The position numbers were made by a program, and so were the translations under genes. The notes beneath the pieces are model-generated. The model was not told the DNA's origin, searched no databases, and was given only the letters and a program-made list of their open reading frames with translations. Shown here in pieces: positions 46,458 to 58,689 of a stretch of 64,000 nucleotides of DNA. Origin of the DNA: Myotis daubentonii (Eukaryota; Chordata; Mammalia; Chiroptera; Vespertilionidae); assembly GCF_963259705.1 (NCBI RefSeq), contig NC_081842.1:184454349-184518348 (forward strand), read 5' to 3'. Every line of letters starts with the position of its first letter. Position 1 is the stretch's first letter.

Positions 46458-46812
46458 CTTAATGCAGTGTTTTATTGGTCACAGTTCAAAAGCAAATTCA
46501 AAGAGTTCCTTCAAGATTGTGTTACTGTCATATAGCAAAAGGGGAGCCAGACTTGGAGCCAGAATCAGAGCCAGAACTCAAACCTGGTTTCTAATTCTAG
46601 TTCTGCTACTCACTAGCTTTATAGCTTCTGCAAATTATCTAATGAGTCTGGACCTCAGATTCCTCTTCTAGAAAGTGAGACTAGTAACACTTCATACATT
46701 GCTGTGAAGAATAGAAATAATGTGTATAGCTTGTTTTGCACTGAGTTTAGCAATGCTATAAGCATTTTCAGTAAATGTTTGTTGAATCTGAACCAATTTT
46801 ATTTTTGAACAA

Positions 46813-46815
<3 letters not shown>

Positions 46816-46858
<43 letters not shown>
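46816..46858. repeat. (AC)n microsatellite
   Basis: About 21 AC units, 150 bp upstream of CALR4 exon 9. Confidence 0.95.
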
Positions 46859-46861
<3 letters not shown>

Positions 46862-47003
46862 CTCTCCACCCCACACATACTGAAAATTTGTATGTAAATA
46901 AACATCATCCCAGATATCTTAAAGAGTGTGGGAAGATGTCAGACATTTCTAAAGTGGGTTAACTTTGCTTATACCATCTGTAAATTATTTTGAAATTCCA
47001 CAG

Positions 47004-47257
47004 TCTAAACAGGATGTAGAGAAGCAATGGAGAGAACTGTTTGAAGAAATGGAAAAAAGAAAACAGGAAGAAGCTGAGAAGAAAAAGGAAAGGAGAAGGA
47101 AAGGGAAGATGACATCTGGGGAATTGAAGAAGAAGGAAATGAAGAGTATTTTGCTGAGGAACCAGGAAATGACAGGCAGATGGAGGAAGTTGATGCTGAA
47201 AGAACATTTCTGGGTAAAAATAAAGAAATCGGTGCTGACCAGAAGAATGAATTGCAA
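47004..47257 (+). pseudogene. CALR4: CALR4 exon 9 (acidic tail, frameshift, stop lost)
   Basis: Acceptor 'gaaattccacag'. Opens SKQDVEKQWRELFEEMEKRK then QEEAEKKKERRRKG, the charged C-domain helix. A frameshift near 47085-47110 moves the acidic part (DDIWGIEEEGNEEYFAEEPG) into another frame. That frame reaches ADQKNEL at 47234-47254, a clear relative of the KDEL-type ER-retention end, but the next codon is CAA, not a stop, and reading continues to a TAG at about 47369-47371. TAA to CAA would explain the loss. Confidence 0.85.
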
Positions 47258-47776
47258 CTGAATAAGGTAGTTACACTCGGAGGCAAATGCTGTTGCTTAG
47301 AAGGAGAAATGTTCATGAGGTTGGCAAAATCTGGGAAGCAAAATTGCTTGCCCTTTCTGAATGAACTTTAGATTTGTATTTCTACTCCACCTCCTTTGGT
47401 CTGAACTATCTTGGGAAAGTCATATCACCTCCTGAAGCTTCTATTTCTTTGCCAATGGAAAAGGAGTGATAATTCCTATTTTATGAGGCTATTGTAGGGA
47501 TTAAATACGATATATGCAAAAAGCCTGATATAAAAATACAGTAGGAATAGTAGCTATTACTACCATCATTATCATGGTGTTTATGAAATTAATTGTTGGT
47601 AAATAAGCTTCTGTATAAAATTGATCCTCACTTTCAATTTATCTAGTACATCTGGAAATTTTATTTTGTTTACATATCTGTATTTGTAGTATTTACTGTG
47701 CAATTCTGATAGCTGTACTTGTGATTTATGATGTTTTCTTCTTGCAGATGTATCAAGCACTTAAAAATAAAAATCA

Positions 47777-47992
47777 GGCCCAGCTGGGGTGGCTCAGTGG
47801 TTGAGCATCAACCTATGAACCAAGAGGTCACTGGTTCCATTCCCTGTCAGGATACATGCCTGGGTTGCTGGCTTGATGCCCGGTAGGGGGCGTGCAAGAG
47901 GCAGCAATCCTTGCTTCTCTCTCATCAATTTTTCTCTCTACCCCTCTCCCTTCCTCTCTCTAAAATCAATAAAGACATATTAAAAAAATAAA
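47777..47992 (+). mobile_element. Ves SINE
   Basis: Forward copy GGCCCAGCTGGGGTGGCTCA to an A-tail. Confidence 0.9.
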
Positions 47993-48149
47993 TAACTAGA
48001 CTTTAAAAACAAACAAAAAACAAAGTCAGGTTTCTTAACATAAAGAAAGATAATTTATGAAGGTCCTTTTGCTTCTTTGTGGTTTGATGGTCTTGCATTT
48101 ATCTTTTCTGTACCACCTGCTCACAACATCATTATCATATGCATTCACA

Positions 48150-48780
48150 TAGCTTTGTACAGGTTACAAAGCAATCTAAATTTGAGGAGTTCCTGCAATG
48201 TGTTCATTTAACTCTCATAGCAGCCATTGTACAGGACACCATCATTATCTTCCTCTTACAGATGCAGAAATTGCTCAGAGTGGGCAAGTTGCTTGCTCAG
48301 AGTCAAACAGCTGGTAATGGGTAGGGCCATTATCTGAACTTAAGTTTGTCTAGTTCCAAAGTTTATCCTTCCATTGCATTAATCTGTTGAAAGAGTGCGT
48401 GAATATCTATTACTATTAAATACAGATAGTAGGCAATGTTCCATATGGAAGAAAGACCCTTTCAAGGAAAACAAGCACAAAGAAATTTCCCTCTTTTAAA
48501 ACATTTCTCAAAAACAAAATAAACTCCAAACCTACAAATAAATGATTAAGTGTGACAACCTTTACATATCAAGAAGTGAATACAGCTAGTGTGGTTGCCA
48601 GCTAGCTGTTCAAGGCCACCATGGTTGGTTCCTGGCTCTATTTACTTACCAGCTGTATTATCTTGGGCGAGTCATCTAACTTTCCCATGCCTCAGTTTTC
48701 ACATTTGTAAAACTGGGTTAATGAAGGGGCCTACTACAAACTCACTGTGAGGATTAATGCTGACTCATTTCTTCCTTTGT
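48150..48780. repeat. Two MIR fragments
   Basis: 'tcttacagatgcagaaattg' near 48254 and 'gtattatcttgggcgagtca' near 48655 are MIR wording. Confidence 0.6.
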
Positions 48781-49559
48781 TTTACCAGAAGTGCACCAAG
48801 GACTAATCCAAGTCCAGCTGGTGGGTCAGGCCCAGACATAGCTATTATTTGATAGCACAGGGCTAAAAATGCGTGTCTGGAACTTAATAGGTGCTCAATA
48901 AATATTAGTTGAAAGAATAGTAAACAAAAGTCTGGCTAATGGTATCAGGGAAAATGTCATGAAGGAAGTGACTTTTTGAGCCAGATCTTGTAGAATGCGT
49001 AAGAATGTGTCCGATGGAGAAGGGGATATGTGGACTGAATTTCAGAGTCAAAGAGTAGGGCGCTGGATGACAGCAGGTGGGTGGTGAGGTCAGAGAAGAG
49101 AAGCAAGAACTCTTTCTTCCTTCTTTCTAGTAGGCTGGCACCTGCTGTGGCTTCTGGGCCTTACAATCTTTGGGATATTCTGGTTTGGGAAACTTGCCTT
49201 TGTAGGAGAGTGCTGGAGGCTGAAGCAAATAGCAGTTAACATCAAAAAGAGACATTGGAAGGCCAATGGATTGCAAGACCTGCTGTGATTGCAATGGCTC
49301 AAGGCGATTTCCTGACCTGACAATCTTTACATTGTATACCACACTTTACCTTTGATCCGCCTGTATGCATTGCTAAAGGACAAATGTGTATTCAAAGTGA
49401 ATAAAAGGAGACAGACTGGGTCTCGGTGTTACTCTTCACGAAAGAGGTTCCACCTGGCCCCCCAATGCCTTCTAAATTCACATATTTTGTATAGTGTATT
49501 TATTGTCATCGGCTCTCCTTCAAGTCATCCTGAACCCAGCTGTGAAGGTTGCGACAGGA

Positions 49560-50920
49560 GAGGCAAGACTTTTCTCTCTTAGGGTCTTTGGCTGGGCCTG
49601 GGAATTTAACTGACATCAGATTAACAGAAGAAAAGCATACAAATTTTATTTAATAATAGTTTTATGTGCCATAGGAGCCCTCATAAGGAAATAAAGACCC
49701 AAAGAAGTGGCAAAACCTAAATGCTTTAATAGTAGGTTGAACAAAGAGAGGCAATTGTGGAAAATAAAATACAGAGGGAGGTTAAAGGAAGATAAGAATT
49801 ATTTTAAGAAAGTCTGTTTGTGCAGAATTCTCTGTCTCAGCTTTCCGTCCTTGGCGATAAGAATGTTTCTTTCCTGATATATGGAGGGCAGCTCTCACAT
49901 ATGAGTTTTCTGTTTTCAGGCAGTAAAGTGGAGATCAGAGTGTCCCTTTTGTATCTGCTGTTTTTCAAGTGCCTTTAACTGAAAGTAATCCTTAAGTCAA
50001 AGTGGCAATTTGGTGAGTGTCATACTAGTATTTTGGCACCCTTCACCTTTATATCTGTTTCTATAACATAAAAATAATCTGTTGTGAAAAAGAGCAGGTG
50101 CTGAGTTTGCACATAGTCTTGGAGCTGGAGGGCTGATGTGTGGGTGATCTGTACTTTAGGAATGCCAATCTGATATGAACATTGTTTACTACCAATATCT
50201 GTTCTGATTGGTCAGGCATACGTGGTCTACCAATTGTTACATATTTTCAAATATCACCAGATAAAGATATTAATTTTCATGCAGAGTAAGGATACATTTT
50301 AATTTTTTAAGCTCTTGCTTTTACCTTGGTTAAATTTTCTTTTGCCTTTATTTTGATTAATGGTACAAATTTTATTTCAGAAATTAAGGTACTTTAACAA
50401 GAAAAAATTCATGCCTAGTTCCTCTCATTCTGTGCTTTGAAATTTTTGTGTTTCTTCCAGGATTTGTCTTTTGAACACCACCCTTCTGCCACTGAAACAT
50501 ACTCGGTCGGCCAGGTGCGTTTCCCCCCCCCCCCCCTTAAATTCTGATAATATGTTTAATTTTCAAAAGTCAGAGGTGTTCAATGTAAAAAATGTTGAGT
50601 CTACTAACATATTACGAAGAAAGTAAACATTTCTCATTATCCCCAAATCCAGTGACAACTGTGTAATATTTTTGTTGTCTTTCCTTCCAGCTTTGTGTTT
50701 ATTTATTGATTGGTTGTTTTGAGTTGAGAGCCTTTAGTTAATCACACTGTATAGTAAATGGCACTTTATTATCTTTGGTGGGTGATTACCACTTTAAAAT
50801 TTTGTTATTTGATTTTTTCCTTTTATTCCCTTTCCCTTCTTCACACAGGCAACTAAATTCTATTTGATATGTATCTTTTTGTTTGTATATGTTCTTAAAA
50901 ATGTAGATTTTTGTTTTGCA
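49560..50920. other. Intergenic DNA, unclassified old repeat plus unique sequence
   Basis: About 49600-49940 ('ttaacagaagaaaagcatac', 'aaagacccaaagaagtggca') reads like an interspersed repeat I cannot name. The rest is AT-rich with a C-run at 50523-50534. No gene seen. Confidence 0.45.
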
Positions 50921-50924
50921 TGGA

Positions 50925-51165
50925 TTTTTTAATATATATTTTTTATTGTTGACAATAGTACAGATGTCCCCCATCGCCCCCTTGTCCCCCCTCCACCCAG
51001 CCCCTGCCCCACCCCAGGCCTTCACCCTGCTATTTAGTCTGTGCCCTTGGGCTATGCCTATATGTATTTAAGTTCTTTTATTAATCTTTTCCTGCCCCCC
51101 CCCCTCCCGCATCTCCCTCCCCTCTGAGATCTGTCAGACTGTCCAATGGATCTTGATTGGATGTA
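50925..51165 (-). mobile_element. Bat L1 3'-UTR, reversed
   Basis: T-rich start, then 'attgttgacaatagtacaga', C-rich tracts and 'tatgcctatatgtatttaag'. It matches in style the C-rich reversed L1 tail at 41820. Confidence 0.55.
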
Positions 51166-51262
51166 TTTTTAATTTATGAAAATGGTATAGTGTTTAAATC
51201 TCATTTTGTTTCTTCATATTTTTCACTGAGCAATGTTTTTACAATGCGTTCATATTGCTGTA

Positions 51263-51596
51263 TCTATACTAATAAAAGGGTAATATGCTAATTAGACCGG
51301 GAGACCTTCCAGACAAAGCCATGGGGGGTGGGGGGGTTGAGGCAGAGGCGGTTAGAGGCAATCAGGCCAGGAGGGAGGGCATTTGGGGGTGATCAGGCCG
51401 GCAGGGAGGGGCTGTTGGGGGCAATCAGGCCAGCAGGCAGGTGAGTGGCTAGGAGCCAGTGGTCCCAGATTGCGAAAGGGATGTCTGACTGCCCGTTTAG
51501 GCCCTATCTGCCAAGGGGTCCGAGATTGGAGAGGGTGCAGGCCGGGCTGAGGGACACCCCTCCCCCCTGCACAAATTTCATGCACCCGGCCACTAG
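51263..51596 (+). mobile_element. Non-autonomous Helitron
   Basis: Starts TCTATACTAATAAAAGGGTA and ends with the hairpin-like 'tgcacaaatttcatgcaccc' and CTAG at 51593-51596. The target is A/T-rich and there is no target duplication. Confidence 0.92.
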
Positions 51597-52516
51597 TATA
51601 TATATATATATAATCTTGCTTCTGATTGCCGCATATATTTCATGATATAACATTTATCATATTTTAGCTATCAAGTCTCTAAGTGATATGATAGCCAGCC
51701 AGGTTGTCTTCAAGTCCCCACCATCATAAATAATACAGGAATATTTTAATGCATAATCCTTTATGTGCTTGCTTAAGAATTTCTTTGTGATATATCCCAG
51801 GAGTAGAATTGGGGGCTCATAGAATATTTTTTGTTGTTTGTTTGTTTTTTTAAATGAAAGCTTTTGAATTTTGGATTTCCTCTTTTATATTTTTTGTTTA
51901 TCTTTTTCCTAAGGGTTGCTGCCCTCTTGTTTATTTGCAAGAGTTTTGTGTATTAAGTAGTTTAAATGTCTTCTCATCTAGGTACTTTGTCCACAGTGTC
52001 TTTTGCTGAATAGAAATCCTTATTATTTATCAATATTATTGTCTTATAGTTTGCACTTTTGAATTTTTGCCTTTCCTTCTCCTCAATCATAAGCTATATA
52101 TTTTTCTTCTGTATTTTTTTCATGTATATTATGTCTTTAATACTTCTAGAGTTCAACCTTGTATACGGTGTAGAATTGTTGAAATATGGTAATTGTACTG
52201 CAAACCTTGATATATCAGTTTATGAAAGAGAGATATTAAAAGCTCCAGCTACAATTATGTATCATCTATTTCTCCCTGCAGTTCTATATATTTTAATGCT
52301 GTATAATTAGGTGCATCTATGTGTTTTGCATTTATGTGCTTGCCTATTGTTTCTTTTATGAACCTATAATGACTTTTTTTCACTTGTTATCTTTTGAGAC
52401 TAAAATTCTTTTTGGGCAGATATTAGAATAATGACCTACTTCATATTTTCCTGATGTATCTTTTTTCATCTTATTTTTGTTGTTGTTTTCATCTTATTTT
52501 TAATCTTTCTATCTTT

Positions 52517-53633
<1,117 letters not shown>

Positions 53634-53806
53634 TTAACAGCATCTCTTAGAGCCAATTTATTGTTGGATGTAATTTTTAAAAATCCAATTGGCGAGACTA
53701 ACTTATTTGCATTTAATGTGATGACTATATAAGATTTAGTCTACCATCCATTTACTATACATTCTTTTTATTTTTAACCTCTATTTCTGCTTCCCATTGA
53801 CTAGCC

Positions 53807-54106
53807 CGTGGTTGGCAAACCGTGGCTCATGAGCCACATGCGGCTATTTGGCCCCTTGAGTGTGGCTCTTCCACAAAATACCACGTGCGGGTGCGCACGT
53901 ACAGTGTGATTGAAACATCGTGATCCGGGTGCCCCCTCCAAAAAAAAACAAAAACAAACAAAAAAGAATGAAACTTCGTGGCCCATGCGCAGAAGTCGGT
54001 ATTTTGTGGAAGAGCCGGTATTTTGTGGAAGAGCCACACTCAAGGGGCCAAAGAGCCGCATGTGGCTCGCGAGCCGCGGTTTGCCGAGCCGGTTTGCCGA
54101 CCACTG
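53807..54106. mobile_element. hAT MITE (CAGTGGTCGGCAAAC family), rearranged
   Basis: Ends CGTGGTTGGCAAACCG / GGTTTGCCGACCACTG, flanks gactagcc / gactaggc (7 of 8). The interior has an A-rich insert (53939-53966) and tandem doublings of 'tattttgtggaagagcc' (53999-54035) and of the 'ggtttgccga' end (54078-54100). Confidence 0.8.
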
Positions 54107-54874
54107 GACTAGGCTAAGCTGAATTGTCTTCTACGGGTTTAAAATTTACACAGAATATATTTTTCTTGTGGTGGTAGCCATTAACTGCAGACTCATACCC
54201 AAGGGTTTAAGAGAGTTTCTCCATCTCAACAATTTGAACAAAAGCCCAAACAAAAGTTCTAAGCTTGACCCTCAAAGACCTGATATGTTATCTGCTCATG
54301 TTGATCCAATCGCTGTTGATGAGATGGCAGGTATTTGATCACCTAAGGAAACATAGAGTACCTTCACACAAAAAAGGGTGAATGGAGGCTGGGAAACCAT
54401 CAAATAATACATGCCCACTTCTTTACATTAAGTTAACTTCTTTGTGTCTCAGTTTCTTCATCTGTGAAATGTCAATAATGCCTACACAAAGGGCTGATGT
54501 GAAAAGCAAATTGGGCCTTAGATATTAATATCCCTTGTGAATCATAAAGTGCTGTACAAAGTTATTACTCTCCCTTTTGCATTCCTCACATGATATTACA
54601 TCCTTTATTCAGATGTTGGTATTTATCTGTATTGCTACATGGACAGCTACCATTCTAGTTAGCATTTTTCCTAAATTGTGCTGATTCCCATAGAATTGAT
54701 TACCACCCCCCCCGTACCCCCACCCCCAGAGTAATGAATGGGCATGATGTCAGGATTATGTTTAACCTGGAAGTCAGTTTCCATCCAAAGAGTCCTAAAG
54801 TTGCAGGGCTAGTAACTTGCTAGTAGACTCACCAGGCTACACACAGCTGAAAGCTTGGCGCAATGGTGCTAAAC

Positions 54875-55084
54875 CAGCCGTGGGCAAACTACGGCCTGCG
54901 GGCCAGATCCAGCCCCTTTGAAATGAATAAAACTAAAAAAAAAAAAAAAAAAAAAAAGACCGTACCTTTTTATGTAATGATGTTTACTTTGAACACTCCA
55001 TCCATGCTTTTGTTCCAGCCCTCCCTCCGGTCCAGTTTAAGAACCCATTGTGGCCCTCGAGTCAAAAAGTTTGCCCACCCCAGC
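54875..55084. mobile_element. hAT-type MITE with internal poly(A)
   Basis: Ends 'cagccgtgggcaaactacgg' and 'aaaaagtttgcccacccca' are inverted repeats, with 'gctaaac' on both sides. A run of about 23 A lies inside (54935-54957). Confidence 0.75.
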
Positions 55085-55886
55085 TAAACTAAGCTCCAGG
55101 TCATTCTCTACCTCAAATTAGATGTGACCTGAGCCACATCACTTAAACTCTTTGAGCCCGAGAAATGGAGGTCATAAGAAGGTCTACCTTTTAAACTTGT
55201 GGTAGGATTAAATAAGATTACATGTAAAATACCCTAACCTTGGAGAAAGTCTTAAACTTGTCAGACACAGATTCAAATCTCTTCATTGATCAGGTACTGA
55301 TTTCCATCCTGCTACCTATGGCTAGGTTGAGTGCAGGTTCTTTTCTCATCTCTGAAGTGCACTGAATTGCCCTGCTTCCTTGGAGAATAACTGTTGCCCC
55401 CCTCAAGGCTTTATCTCTTTGGAATTTAGACCAGGAATACTTGCCCAGCAGGGTAGTTTCACAAGAGATCCTGTTCTTCATAAGCAACTGGGATTGATAA
55501 TTCTGGTTCTTTTCAGATATGAATGCTTTAGAGTCAGGCTAACCTGAAAGACAGTGTGTACCTACTTTGCTTACTGGAATAGGTTCTACTACATGACTTC
55601 TCATAAACCTATCATAACCTCCTGAATTAGAATAATACTATCCCCATTTTGCTGAGAAGGAAACAGATGATCACCTAAATTAAGTAATTTGATACAGTTG
55701 ATAAGGAGAAAGGAGATAATAATATAAGAAGAATGGAAAAAAAAAAAAAGAAGAAGAAGAATGGGTTTTGGAGTTGGCTCTAAATTAGGATCCCAGCCCT
55801 GCCAGATCTCAGATTTTGATCCAGTGATCTAATCTCTTCAATCTCAGTTACAGTTCTTCATCTGTAAAGTGGACATTATAATAAGA

Positions 55887-56065
55887 CTAGAGGCCCGCTG
55901 CACGAAATTTGTGCAAGAGTAGGCCTTCCTTCCCCCAGCTGCCAGCACCAGCTTCCCTCTGGCTGCCGGTAGGCACCCAGGACCCTGGCTGCCCTGGCTT
56001 CATCCAGAAGGTCATCTGGAAGGATGTCTAGTCTAATTAGCATATTATGCTTTTATTATTATAGA
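55887..56065 (-). mobile_element. Non-autonomous Helitron (short)
   Basis: Minus-strand: 3' end CTAG at 55887-55890 with 'tgcacgaaatttgtgca', 5' end TCTATAATAATAAAAGC at 56065 downward. 179 bp. Confidence 0.9.
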
Positions 56066-56112
56066 TCTACCTCACCTGAATGCTGTGAGGTTGAATTGAA
56101 AGAGTATATGTA

Positions 56113-56326
56113 GCCCAGCCAGTGTGGCTCTCTGGTTGGGCGTCGATCTATAACCAGGAGGTTGTGGTTCAGTTCTGGTTGGGTCACATGCCTGGGTTGT
56201 GGGCTCCATTCATGATGGGGGGTGTGCAGGAGGCAGCTGATCAATGATTCTCTCTCATCATTGGTGTTTCTATCTCTCTTTCCCTTCCTCTCTGAAATCA
56301 ATAAAAATATATTTTAAAAAGAAAAA
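56113..56326 (+). mobile_element. Ves SINE
   Basis: Forward copy GCCCAGCCAGTGTGGCTCTC to an A-tail. 'aagagtat' on both sides. Confidence 0.9.
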
Positions 56327-56653
56327 AGAGTATTCATAAAGCAGAGTGCCTGGCACATGGTAAGTGCTCCATAAAAGACTTAAATACTTGCTAAGTGTAT
56401 TGGGAGCCCAGAGCCCACCCATATAGTGCTGCCTTATAGGAAGCTTCATCATCAAACTCCTTTAAAACATTTCAATGGAGCCCTAACTGGTTTGGCTCAG
56501 TGGATAGAGCGTCAGCCTGCAGACTCAAGGGTCCCAGGTTTGATTCCAGTCAAGGGCATGTACCTTGGTTGCGGGCACACTCTCAATGTTTTTTTGTTGT
56601 TGTTGTTTTTGATTTAAAAAATTTATTTTTCTTTTTTCCAGATTATTTAAAAA

Positions 56654-57250
56654 TGCTTGTAGCCATAATTCAGGTGAATGTAGGGAAGAAACATCTGCAC
56701 AGCATATGTTTCAAGGGACCTGGCATATATGGCATACTGTTCTTAATATGTTTGCTCCCCTTCCTAGCGCTATGTGTTTTAACCAAGGTCACCCCTCCAA
56801 GAAAGGTTGTTTCCCCAGGTAGGGATTTTTCCCTGGAGTTAGGGATTAACTGGACTAAGGAAGGGAATAAATCAGTAAAACCCCTTAACTAAGTGCCAGG
56901 CAGGTAGTTAATCACTTTAACTACGAACAATCACACTTAAGCTACATAATCTTTATTTAGCATAATCTCCCTCAGTTACTTCCTTGTAGCTTAACAGAAC
57001 AATAGAGTAGCGACCTTGGAATGGAGATAACAAATGCCCTAACCTTTGGAATAGAATGGATAGGATTAAAATCAACTGGTATAAATACACATGTAACAGG
57101 GGAATAGAGACAGAACCTGGCTGGAGAACCTGGCTAGAGAACCTGGCTTGGCTGCTGATAAACTGAACCCTGTCTCTGTGTCATTTCTTCTTCGCTGACT
57201 TCGTCCACACCTTTGGGACCCGCTGGACCTGCTGGGGCAGGACCCCAACA
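56654..57250 (+). mobile_element. LTR-like block (possible solo LTR or LTR-derived segment)
   Basis: Contains AATAAA (56867), TATAAATA (57081), then 'gtctctgtgtcatttcttct', 'tcgctgacttcgtccacacc' and the end 'caggaccccaaca', a composition and order like U3-R-U5 of a retroviral LTR ending in CA. No gag, pol or env sequence and no clear primer-binding site follow. The start is uncertain (56654 or 56679), and I see no 4-6 bp target duplication. Includes a triple of 'gagaacctggct' at about 57122-57148. Confidence 0.45.
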
Positions 57251-57253
57251 GGG

Positions 57254-57469
57254 GATGGCAGCTGTTCCAGTGAGGGGGATGGCAGCTGTTCCAGTGAGGT
57301 GTGTGGCAGCTGTTCCAGTGAGTGCTACAGCAGCTGTTCCAGTGAAGGGGATGGCAGCTGTTCCAGTGAGGGGGATGGCAGCTGTTCCAGTGAGATGTGT
57401 GGCAGCTGTTCCAGTGAGTGCTACAGCAGCTGTTCCAGTGAAGGGGATGGCAGCTGTTCCAGTGAGGGG
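57254..57469 (+). repeat. 24-bp minisatellite, 9 units, with 96-bp higher-order period
   Basis: Unit of the form GATGGCAGCTGTTCCAGTGA plus 4 variable bases. Four unit types (ending GGGG, GGTG/GATG, GTGC, AGGG) repeat in the order 1-2-3-4, 1-2-3-4, 1. All units are exactly 24 bp, so every frame stays open and gives repeat peptides by chance. Confidence 0.97.
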
Positions 57470-57619
57470 GATGTCTCATCGATGTTTCTAACTCTCTATC
57501 CCTCTCCCTTCCTCTCTGTAAAAAATCAAAAAATATATACTAAAATAAAACATTTCAATGGATATTGAAATGATTTTACAAATAAATCCCTTGAGCTATA
57601 ATCCCAGATGACAGTCTCA

Positions 57620-57830
57620 GAAAGGAAATGAGGTGGTAGGATACAGTGAAAGGGGCCCAGGCATGGGAGTATAGAGACCTAGGATTTAGTGCTGGATCTT
57701 CTTTAGTGTGTGTGGGACCTTGGGCAATGCACGTGACCGCCCTGGGCCTCGGTTTCCTTATTTGTAAAATGGAGACTATATTCTTTGCCTCACAATGTTG
57801 CTGGAGATACAAATGCAGATGAATACAAAC
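57620..57830. repeat. MIR SINE
   Basis: 'gtgtgggaccttgggcaatg' and 'atttgtaaaatggagactat' are MIR wording. Confidence 0.75.
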
Positions 57831-58512
57831 ACTCTTTTTACAGTTTTAGAAATGCTGTGTAAATATGAGGGTTTTCAATTTGTGTCTGCTCATCTCCTCA
57901 GAGGAAAGTAAACAGGACTCAAGGTAACCTGAGACCTGCCTCCTAGAGAGCAAATGTTGGGGACCCCACATTCAGTGAGGCCTGATTATTTGCTGCTGCA
58001 GCAGCAACTTGTACTCAAATATCAATTACTGTGCCTGCTAAATCCTCAGCCCCGTGAAAAGGCAGCACTGTGCAGACACACCACCCCTACCCACACCCTG
58101 CCCCACACAGCTATTTGGACTAGGACTGGGAATCTGACCCAAGACAAGAAACCTGTGAGCTTGCCAATGACCCAAAAATGTGGCCTGGCTCCTAAAAAAT
58201 GAGTTGGACAAATCAATATTTCTCTCTCAGGAATTTGAGTCAGGAAACATGAGGTAATAGAGGCAATTAGTAGCAATAAAAACTATGACTAAAAGGATGT
58301 AAAGTGAAAGGCTGTGAAGTTGAGTAGGGGTATGTGTGGGAGGAGATAAGAGTCTGAGCTATGACAAACCAAAGTGACGAGGAAGCAGAAATTATGAATA
58401 AACAGAAGCTATGAAGTAGAAAAAGATAACATATGTTTATTCAACAAATATTTCTAGAGTTCTTTCTAGGTATTAGGCACTGTGTTAGCTCTGAATATAC
58501 AAAAGTGACTAA

Positions 58513-58607
58513 AAAGGGGTTCATTTGGGGCAAAAAGGGGACATATATAATACTTTCAACAATAAAGATTTAATTAAATAAATGAATGAATAAATACATA
58601 AACAAAC
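58513..58607 (+). mobile_element. Very short L1 3' end insertion
   Basis: 'aaaaggggacatatataata' and 'caataaagatttaattaaa' plus an A-rich tail, flanked by a perfect target duplication ACAAAAGTGACTAA (58499-58512, 58608-58621). Confidence 0.88.
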
Positions 58608-58689
58608 ACAAAAGTGACTAAGAGACAGCCTTTGCCTTCACAGCTCTTCATCTTAATGGGGGAGAGAGACAAAACAGGTAAATTAAAAA

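Larger units (their letters stand above)
19263..47257 (+). pseudogene. CALR4: Calreticulin 4 pseudogene (CALR4), whole span
   Basis: Calreticulins are ER-lumen Ca2+-binding lectin chaperones with an N-domain, a proline-rich P-arm, an acidic C-tail and a KDEL-type retention signal. Seven exons of the nine-exon calreticulin plan lie here in order, with splice sites and exon lengths equal to CALR apart from explainable indels. I identify it as CALR4 rather than CALR because of the divergence, the exon-1 sequence and the place next to OSBPL9, where the human CALR4 pseudogene lies. Lesions: phase break after exon 1, TGA in exon 2, two deletions and TAG in exon 3, TAG and +1 in exon 4, GC donor after exon 5, exons 6-7 not found, in-frame loss in exon 8, frameshift and stop loss in exon 9. 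It cannot make a calreticulin. Confidence 0.93.
56480..57546 (+). mobile_element. Ves SINE split by an LTR-like/VNTR composite insert
   Basis: The head GCCCTAACTGGTTTGGCTCA runs to 'ggttgcgggcacac' (56580), and the tail resumes at 'tctcatcgatgtttctaact' (57474). A perfect 16-bp target duplication AAAACATTTCAATGGA lies outside (56464-56479, 57547-57562). Between are about 880 bp that do not belong to the SINE. Confidence 0.9.

Noticed and set aside
46959..47316. Reversed open frames of 82-103 codons
   Set aside because: They are the antisense of CALR4 exon 9, whose purine-rich acidic/basic code leaves the other strand open.
57254..57469. CRISPR-like array
   Set aside because: Units are contiguous with no unique spacers; it is a VNTR in a mammalian genome.
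57072..57568. Repeat proteins of 89-135 codons (H-W-N-S-C or G-M-A-A-V-P-V repeats)
   Set aside because: Produced by a 24-bp minisatellite in which all frames stay open; no gene structure.
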